Below are positions 57,396-64,000 of a stretch of DNA of 64,000 nucleotides, in pieces (the first letter of the stretch is position 1; every line of letters begins with the position of its first letter). The DNA comes from Bacteroidota bacterium (GTDB lineage: Bacteria; Bacteroidota; Bacteroidia; NS11-12g; UBA955). The notes beneath the pieces are model-generated. The model saw only the letters and a program-made list of their open reading frames with translations. It was not told the origin of the DNA and searched no databases. The position numbers and the translations under genes were made by a program. The stretch lies in contig JAIYAW010000009.1 in NCBI GenBank assembly GCA_027488835.1, forward strand, positions 248,001 through 312,000, in the 5' to 3' direction.

Positions 57396-58610
57396 ATGAA
57401 AATCTTGTTCGTTGCCAATCGTGTGCCGTTTCCTCCATTTAGAGGCGATAAGTTGAAAATTTTCAACTTGGCCACAGAGTTATGCAAAGAACATGAGCTT
57501 CACTTAATTACCATTGCTGAAACCCAAGAAGATATTGATTCTGTTGCAAGTTTATTGCAACCTACCGAATTTAAAGATGAAAACGGCAACAAAAAGTTGT
57601 TGTTTTATTCACTCAATTTTGAATATAGACCCAAATGGAAATCTGCAATTTCTGCTGGCTTGGGTATTTTTAGCAATAGACCCATACAGGTTTCATTTTT
57701 TAGATCATCGTCATTTTCAAATAGACTCAATAAATTATTGAAGGAACACAAATTCGATGCCATCCATGTACAGCATTTGAGAATGGCTCAGTATTTCGAA
57801 AATCTAGGTTGTGAAAACGTGATATTGGACTTGCCTGATGCTTTTAGTTTGTATTGGAAAAGAAGAATACAAAAAAGCAATAATTTAGTTATTAAGTTAC
57901 TTACTTCTTTGGAGTTCAAAAGGTTATTTAAATATGAACTTCAAATGATTCCAAAATTCAAAAAGGTTTTGGTTTGTAGCAAAGAAGACCAAGAATACCT
58001 GATTGAAAATACTGGTGTTCAAGTTGAATTATTACAAAATGGCGTAAATACTGCCGTATTTAAGCCAAGAAATGATAAATACATTCAAAACAGGGTTTTG
58101 TTTACTGGGAATATGGATTATGCACCTAATATCGATGCGGTATCTTATTTTGTTGAGGAAATTTGGCCCGGTATTTTAAATAAAGTCCCAACTGCAGAAT
58201 TCATCATTGCAGGACAACGCCCCGTATCAAAAGTCCTTTCGTTGGCATCTGAGACAGTTAAAGTAACCGGTTTTATTCCCAACTTAGCCGATGAATATGC
58301 AAAAGCCCATTTGGTGGTTTCTCCATTAAGAATTGGCGCAGGAACACAAAACAAAGTGTTAGAAGCACTTTCTATGAATATTCCGGTGGTTTGCACCAAT
58401 GTAGGCTACGCAGGGTTAGAATTGTTGCCAAATGAAGGAGTTGCGTTATCAAATTCAACCCAAGAGTTTATTGAAAATGTTGTGAAAATTCTTCAAGATG
58501 AATCTTATAGAAACAACTTAGGTTCAACGGGTGGTGAGAAGATTCGCGATAAATTTTCTTGGCAAGGTATAGCCCAAAAATTAGAAAACTACTTAAAGCA
58601 AGTTTCTTAA
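57396..58610 (+). CDS. Glycosyltransferase (GT4-type, similar to sugar transferases of the TIGR03087/stp1 type)
   Basis: MKILFVANRVPFPPFRGDKLKIFNLATEL, VLFTGNMDYAPNIDAVSYFVEEIWP, VVSPLRIGAGTQNKVLEALSMNIPVV. Confidence 0.85.
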   Translation: MKILFVANRVPFPPFRGDKLKIFNLATELCKEHELHLITIAETQEDIDSVASLLQPTEFKDENGNKKLLFYSLNFEYRPKWKSAISAGLGIFSNRPIQVSFFRSSSFSNRLNKLLKEHKFDAIHVQHLRMAQYFENLGCENVILDLPDAFSLYWKRRIQKSNNLVIKLLTSLEFKRLFKYELQMIPKFKKVLVCSKEDQEYLIENTGVQVELLQNGVNTAVFKPRNDKYIQNRVLFTGNMDYAPNIDAVSYFVEEIWPGILNKVPTAEFIIAGQRPVSKVLSLASETVKVTGFIPNLADEYAKAHLVVSPLRIGAGTQNKVLEALSMNIPVVCTNVGYAGLELLPNEGVALSNSTQEFIENVVKILQDESYRNNLGSTGGEKIRDKFSWQGIAQKLENYLKQVS

Positions 58611-58709
58611 GCATATAGTTTCAAATTATCTCGCTGTTTTTTGGCATTCATAAAAAATGTTGATATTCATATTTTATTCACACATTACGGATAAACCTTT
58701 CTATTGCTT

Positions 58710-58717
58710 TATTTTTG
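58710..58717 (+). promoter_or_regulatory. TAnnTTTG -7 element upstream of BNR-repeat protein
   Basis: TATTTTTG 7 nt before ATG 58725; motif match only. Confidence 0.45.
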
Positions 58718-58724
58718 ACATTGT

Positions 58725-61700
58725 ATGAGAAAATCAATGCTGTATATATCAATGGCTATACTAAGTGTTTGTCAATTGAATCCGTTAAATGCCCAAAAGA
58801 AAGGCCCGTCAACAGCAGTTGACGCGAATAAATCCCTCAAATTAAAGGATAGTCTTTTAAAAGAGTTTCTGAATCAAGTTAATTTCAGGCAAATTGGACC
58901 AGCAACTACCAGTGGGAGAATCGTTGATTTGGCAATTAATCCCGAAAACCATTCCGAATATTACGTTGCCGCAGCATACAGTGGTGTTTGGAAAACCAAA
59001 AATGCAGGCACAACTTTTGAGCCAATTTTTGACAAATATGGCACTCAAAGCATTGGTTGCTTGGCAATTGATCCTCAAAATTCGCATGTAATTTGGGTAG
59101 GAACGGGAGAAAACAACAACCAACGTTCAGTGGGATACGGTAATGGCATTTATAAAAGTACAGATGGTGGTAAAACATTTACCAACGTGGGATTGAAAAA
59201 GTCTGAACATATTGGCATGATTAAAATTAATCCTACGAACTCCAAGGACGTTTGGGTTGCAGCTTATGGTCCCTTATGGAAAGAAGGCGGTGAAAGAGGG
59301 CTCTATCATTCATTAGACGGAGGAAAAACTTGGAATTTGGCATTCAAGATTTCTGATAATACTGGTTGTAACGAAATACACTTCGATCCATTTCAACCGG
59401 GTGTTTTGTATGCTGCATTTCATCAAAGGCGCAGACATGAATGGACTTATTTGGGCGGTGGACCAGAAAGTGCGCTATACAAATCAGACGACAATGGCGT
59501 AACTTGGAATAAAGTTGGCAATGGTTTTCCATCTGGAGAATTGGGGCGTATCTCTTTGGGAGTGAGTGTAAAAAAAGGTTTGCTTTATGCAATTGTTGAA
59601 GCTTCAAACGACAAAGGAGGGATATTTTCAAGCCATGACCATGGTTCATCTTGGACCAAAGTAAATAGCTTTACCACTGCAGGCAACTATTACCAAGAGA
59701 TAATTACCGATCCGATTAATCCATTAAAGTTTTATGTAATGGATATGATGATCAAAGTATCTGAAGATGGTGGTAAAACACTTAAAAACTTAGGAGAACC
59801 AAATAAACATGTTGATAATCATACAATTTGGGTTAATCCAAAAAATAGCGAACATATGTTGGTTGGTTGCGATGGTGGTTTATATGAAACCTTCAACCAT
59901 GGCAAAGAATGGAATTTTAAAGACAATTTGAGTATTACGCAGTTTTATAGGGTTTCAGTTGATTATGCTACACCTTTTTATAACATTTATGGGGGGACTC
60001 AAGACAATAACTCATTAGGAGGTCCGAGTAGAACCAATTCTGCCAACGGCATAGGAAACCCGGAATGGTTTGTAACTGTGGGTGGTGATGGCTTTAAATC
60101 GCAAATAGACCCAACTAATCCGAATATTGTTTATAGCCAATGGCAATATGGAGGATTAATTCGTTTTGATAAAAAAACTGGAGAATCACTTGACATTAAA
60201 CCTACAAGCCCAATTGGAAGCGGCGCTTTAAAATGGAATTGGGATGCTCCTTTGTTAATTAGTAAATACAATCACAACAAACTATATTTTGCTGCCAACA
60301 AAGTATTTTCATCAGAAAATATGGGCAGCTCTTGGAAACTAATTTCTGGTGATTTATCTCGTGGAATTGATAGGAATACTTTGCCAACAATGGGGAAAGT
60401 ATGGGGACTTGATGCCGTTGTGAAAAACCAAAGTACGAGTATATATGGAAATATCACGGGTTTATCGGAGGGACAAAAAGGACAACTTTATGCTTGTACT
60501 GACGATGGATTGACATATGTAACTATGAATGACGGGGAAACTTGGACCAAAATGAGTGAAGTATTTCCAAATGGTCCCGCGGCTGCAAAAAATGGGGCAG
60601 GATACGCTTTTGTGAGTATGATTCAAGCGGGTAAAAATATCAATACTGTTTATGCTGTTCTAGATCATCACCGTTTTGGCGATTTCCAACCTTATGTTTA
60701 CAAATCAACCGATAATGGAAATACTTGGGTGAAAATCACTTCTGGTTTACCGGAAAACGGACCTGTGAAATGTGTAATGGAAGATGAGCTTGATTCTGAT
60801 ATTGTATTGGTTGGTACAGAATTCGGTTTATTTATTTCAATTAATGGTGGAAGTACTTTTATTCAATGGACAGGTGGTTTGCCACCAACTCCAATTAAAG
60901 ACATGGTACACCAAAGAACTGCAAATGATTTGGTAGTTGCCACGTTTGGAAGAGGATTTGCTGTTTGTGACGATTACGACAGAATTCACCAATTTAAAGC
61001 CAATTTTGAAGTAAATAATCAAACAAAAATATTATTATCTTCAACCGCTAAATTATTTATACCGTCAAATCCATTGGGTGGATCGGGTAATGGCTATAAA
61101 GGAGCATCTCGATTCATGGCTCCAAATCCAAGCGAAAAAGCTGTTTTCTATTATTACATCAACAAAGAATATCCCTCAATAAAATCTAGACGGGAAAAGA
61201 AAGAGTCTGAGAATTCAAAAAATCCAAACGCATTGATCTATCCCTCAAAAGATTCAATTCTCGCGGAAGCACAAGAAGTGATACCAAAATTATTTATTTC
61301 AGTGTATAACAACGGTAATGATAAATTTCAAGTAAAGAATTTGAGCAATGTGTTGGTTGCGCGTTGGTCAATTCCAGCATCAAAGGGTTGGAATAAGACG
61401 GAGTGGAATATGAAATATTCAATTCAGCCTGTAATTTTAAAAACTGACGATAAAATCGAAACTTCATGGGGTCCATATGTTACACCAGGAACATATACCT
61501 TGGTGATAGAAGAATTTAACAATGGTAAGTACAGTGCTATGAGTACGCCTGTTGGACAAGTAGTTGAATATTTGTATGAACCAACCATTCCTTTTGATCA
61601 AAATAGAAATGAAAAAATTACAAAAATGGGTCAAGTAAGAACCATGTTAGAAAAGTCTGAAAACAAATTGACTATTTTGAAAAGTGGATTTAACGCAATT

Positions 61701-62039
61701 CAACAGCAAATTTTTCATTATGGTAATTCAGGAACGCAATTCAATTTTTACGAAACATTTCAGAATGAATTGAATGCATTAAATATAGTTTATAATGGTA
61801 ATTCAGTTTTATCAGCAAGGGAATTCGAAACGGAAGAAGGAATCTCATCTAAATTTTGGAATGCGTATTTTTCAAGTATGGATGCGTTAAATGCTCCAAC
61901 TGAAACCCATTACCAAGTTTTTTCTGACGTTGAAAACCAGGTAAAGCGCAATAATGAAAAAATGGAATTGCTTAAAAATAAATATTTAGAATTTAAAAAT
62001 TCACAAACAAATGGAAGTGAAATGCCATTGATGTGGTAA
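58725..62039 (+). CDS. WD40/YVTN/BNR-like (VPS10/sortilin-type) repeat protein, exported
   Basis: Signal peptide; repeated GxYKSTDGGKTF / SDDNGVTW / STDNGNTWVKI BNR motifs. Confidence 0.9.
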   Translation: MRKSMLYISMAILSVCQLNPLNAQKKGPSTAVDANKSLKLKDSLLKEFLNQVNFRQIGPATTSGRIVDLAINPENHSEYYVAAAYSGVWKTKNAGTTFEPIFDKYGTQSIGCLAIDPQNSHVIWVGTGENNNQRSVGYGNGIYKSTDGGKTFTNVGLKKSEHIGMIKINPTNSKDVWVAAYGPLWKEGGERGLYHSLDGGKTWNLAFKISDNTGCNEIHFDPFQPGVLYAAFHQRRRHEWTYLGGGPESALYKSDDNGVTWNKVGNGFPSGELGRISLGVSVKKGLLYAIVEASNDKGGIFSSHDHGSSWTKVNSFTTAGNYYQEIITDPINPLKFYVMDMMIKVSEDGGKTLKNLGEPNKHVDNHTIWVNPKNSEHMLVGCDGGLYETFNHGKEWNFKDNLSITQFYRVSVDYATPFYNIYGGTQDNNSLGGPSRTNSANGIGNPEWFVTVGGDGFKSQIDPTNPNIVYSQWQYGGLIRFDKKTGESLDIKPTSPIGSGALKWNWDAPLLISKYNHNKLYFAANKVFSSENMGSSWKLISGDLSRGIDRNTLPTMGKVWGLDAVVKNQSTSIYGNITGLSEGQKGQLYACTDDGLTYVTMNDGETWTKMSEVFPNGPAAAKNGAGYAFVSMIQAGKNINTVYAVLDHHRFGDFQPYVYKSTDNGNTWVKITSGLPENGPVKCVMEDELDSDIVLVGTEFGLFISINGGSTFIQWTGGLPPTPIKDMVHQRTANDLVVATFGRGFAVCDDYDRIHQFKANFEVNNQTKILLSSTAKLFIPSNPLGGSGNGYKGASRFMAPNPSEKAVFYYYINKEYPSIKSRREKKESENSKNPNALIYPSKDSILAEAQEVIPKLFISVYNNGNDKFQVKNLSNVLVARWSIPASKGWNKTEWNMKYSIQPVILKTDDKIETSWGPYVTPGTYTLVIEEFNNGKYSAMSTPVGQVVEYLYEPTIPFDQNRNEKITKMGQVRTMLEKSENKLTILKSGFNAIQQQIFHYGNSGTQFNFYETFQNELNALNIVYNGNSVLSAREFETEEGISSKFWNAYFSSMDALNAPTETHYQVFSDVENQVKRNNEKMELLKNKYLEFKNSQTNGSEMPLMW

Positions 62040-62060
62040 AATAATCAAACATAACTAACG

Positions 62061-62088
62061 AAAAAGGCTCTAGTTATAGAGCCTTTTT
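62061..62088. terminator. Bidirectional terminator
   Basis: aaaaaggctcta-gtta-tagagccttttt. Confidence 0.9.
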
Positions 62089-62796
62089 TTAATTCAATTG
62101 AATTTGAGGGATATTAATTCCCAACTGCCAAAGTCGTTCTTTGTCTCTTTCAAGAGTAGTTTTAATTTGAAACAACTTTTCCTTAATTTTCTTTTTAAAA
62201 TTTTGCTTGGTGTATCGAATATGCAAAACATTTGGTGTAAATCCGGATATTTTACTCGTCATTAAATTATAGCCATAATTCACGCTAAGTCCGCCAAAAA
62301 AAGTCAATCCGAATTCTGGTCGCAAAATCAAACTTCGTTGATTGTTAAAATCGGTTACATATTGCAGTTCAATTGCTTTGTTGAACAGCGCACCTGATTT
62401 AGATATTCCCAATGAAATACCAGTTAATTTGTCAAATCTATTTCTCAAAAACAATGCATTTAAATGAATTTCTTGAAATTTGGTAACTGAAAATAAATCT
62501 CTTTTGCCTTTGGAAACACCAATTTCAAATGTGTTAAATCCTTGTTTGGTATATCCTATATTTAGATAATTGCCTTTTAATTCAAACAATGATTGGTGAT
62601 CAACTTTAATTGCTTCATATAATCCATGTATTTCTTTAATTTTATAAATAAGTTTTATGGTAGATTGAATTGCTTTTTCGGAATTGAATTTAAACGTATC
62701 TCTTTGTTTATTCAATGTATCATTTTGAGCTTTTAAATTTACAAGAGCACAAATCAATAAAACAAAGAGGAGCGAAGCAGCTTTAATTATTTTCAT
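62089..62796 (-). CDS. Hypothetical exported protein
   Basis: Start reassigned to MKIIKAASLLFVLLICALVNLKAQ (signal peptide); beta-strand rich body. Confidence 0.6.
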   Translation of the reverse strand: MKIIKAASLLFVLLICALVNLKAQNDTLNKQRDTFKFNSEKAIQSTIKLIYKIKEIHGLYEAIKVDHQSLFELKGNYLNIGYTKQGFNTFEIGVSKGKRDLFSVTKFQEIHLNALFLRNRFDKLTGISLGISKSGALFNKAIELQYVTDFNNQRSLILRPEFGLTFFGGLSVNYGYNLMTSKISGFTPNVLHIRYTKQNFKKKIKEKLFQIKTTLERDKERLWQLGINIPQIQLN

Positions 62797-62827
62797 TAAA
62801 ACAAAGATAGGATGGTTAGATAGCAAA

Positions 62828-62857
62828 AAAAAGAGGCTGCAATTGCAGCCTCTTTTT
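62828..62857 (-). terminator. Terminator after hppA, perfect 30-bp palindrome
   Basis: aaaaagaggctgcaattgcagcctcttttt. Confidence 0.88.
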
Positions 62858-62878
62858 AAGGTATTATATAATTTGAAA

Positions 62879-64000
62879 TTATTTATTTTTGTTTTTGCAA
62901 CAAGCATCACCTTTAGAACAAGGTTTGTCATTGTCTTCATTGCAAACCGCATCACCGGAACAACCTTCTTTTTTTGTAGTTTTTCCTTTGCAGCAATCTC
63001 TTTCACATTTGCCCGTCATAAATTTACCATCGACACCATAATGAGACATGCAAATTGCTTTTTCAGTTGAATCACAACCCATGCTATCGCACATTGCAGC
63101 ACATTGATCTTTAGTCATTGTTGAACATTTGCTCATATCGCATTTACTCATTTTTTGACAATTATCAGCAGACATTTCAGTGCATTTGTTTTGCTTTGCA
63201 ACCGGTTCACCAAAAGTTTTACCTGCAATAAATGGAGCAATAACCAAAGAAACGATAGACATTAATTTAATTAAGATATTCATTGAAGGACCAGAAGTGT
63301 CTTTGAATGGATCACCAACAGTATCACCAGTAACTGATGCTTTGTGTGGCTCAGATTTTTTGTAATAAGTTTCACCATCAATAACTACACCTTTTTCAAA
63401 TGATTTTTTTGCATTGTCCCAAGCTCCACCTGCGTTTGATTGGAAAATACCCATCAATACACCTGAAACTGTAACACCAGCCAAGAGACCACCTAAAACT
63501 TCAGGTCCGAAAATGAAACCAACAATTACAGGAGTAATCAATGCAATAGCACCTGGCAACATCATTTCACGGATAGATGCTTTGGTAGAAATAGCCACAC
63601 ACTTTTCATATTCTGGCTGTGCTGTGTATTCCATGATTCCAGGAATTTCGCGGAATTGGCGACGAACTTCGTTTACCATATCCATGGCAGCTTTACCTAC
63701 TGCTTGAATACACAATGCAGAGAAAATAAAAGGAATCATTCCACCTACAAATAAACCAGCCAAAACAGGAGCTTTGTAAATATCAATATGTTCAATTCCA
63801 GCAATACCAACGAATGCAGCAAATAAAGCCAAAGAAGTTAATGCCGCCGAGGCAATAGCAAATCCTTTACCAGTTGCAGCAGTTGTATTTCCAACAGCAT
63901 CTAAATTATCAGTACGCTCGCGAACTTCAGGAGGCAATTGGCTCATTTCAGCTATACCACCTGCGTTATCAGCAATAGGGCCAAACGCATCGATTGCCAA
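62879..64000 (-). CDS. hppA: Membrane-bound (K+-dependent type) ion-pumping pyrophosphatase, C-terminal part, with Cys-rich tail
   Basis: [113 protein letters not shown]-terminus off window. Confidence 0.95.
   Translation of the reverse strand: MAIDAFGPIADNAGGIAEMSQLPPEVRERTDNLDAVGNTTAATGKGFAIASAALTSLALFAAFVGIAGIEHIDIYKAPVLAGLFVGGMIPFIFSALCIQAVGKAAMDMVNEVRRQFREIPGIMEYTAQPEYEKCVAISTKASIREMMLPGAIALITPVIVGFIFGPEVLGGLLAGVTVSGVLMGIFQSNAGGAWDNAKKSFEKGVVIDGETYYKKSEPHKASVTGDTVGDPFKDTSGPSMNILIKLMSIVSLVIAPFIAGKTFGEPVAKQNKCTEMSADNCQKMSKCDMSKCSTMTKDQCAAMCDSMGCDSTEKAICMSHYGVDGKFMTGKCERDCCKGKTTKKEGCSGDAVCNEDNDKPCSKGDACCKNKNK

Overview
AT-rich, densely coding chromosomal segment of a Bacteroidota genome (T9SS-type C-terminal domains, LpxC-FabZ fusion, Bacteroidota-style operons). 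I saw no rRNA, tRNA, CRISPR array, prophage or IS element. Content is mostly housekeeping: S9/DPP-IV peptidase (partial, absent from the ORF track), dapD, glycosyltransferases, dnaX, proline dehydrogenase, a ccmC/D/E/F-like cytochrome c maturation block, a HYC_CC_PP-HMA-TonB receptor metal cassette, ribH, pdhA, pyrR-pyrB-asparaginase, lepB, dapB, mltG, nuoA-H, murF, lpxA/lpxC-fabZ/lpxD, POT transporter, rfaE1, aspartate aminotransferase and a C-terminal part of hppA. Main points for follow-up: (1) an uninterrupted A11 run in dnaX exactly at the end of the collar domain, where loss or gain of one A gives an immediate stop, predicting a slippage-made gamma-like subunit; (2) an octamer TTGAGGGA/TCCCTCAA that I counted 22 times on both strands and in several reading frames, against about 1-2 expected, suggesting a DNA-level motif (uptake-, Chi- or HIP1-like); (3) a Cys/Met-rich tail of about 100 aa (16 Cys) fused to the membrane pyrophosphatase; (4) a complex I operon that stops at a strong terminator after nuoH; (5) a G8 tract in a T9SS-secreted VCBS protein where slippage either way gives a stop. 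All counts were made by eye and should be recomputed.
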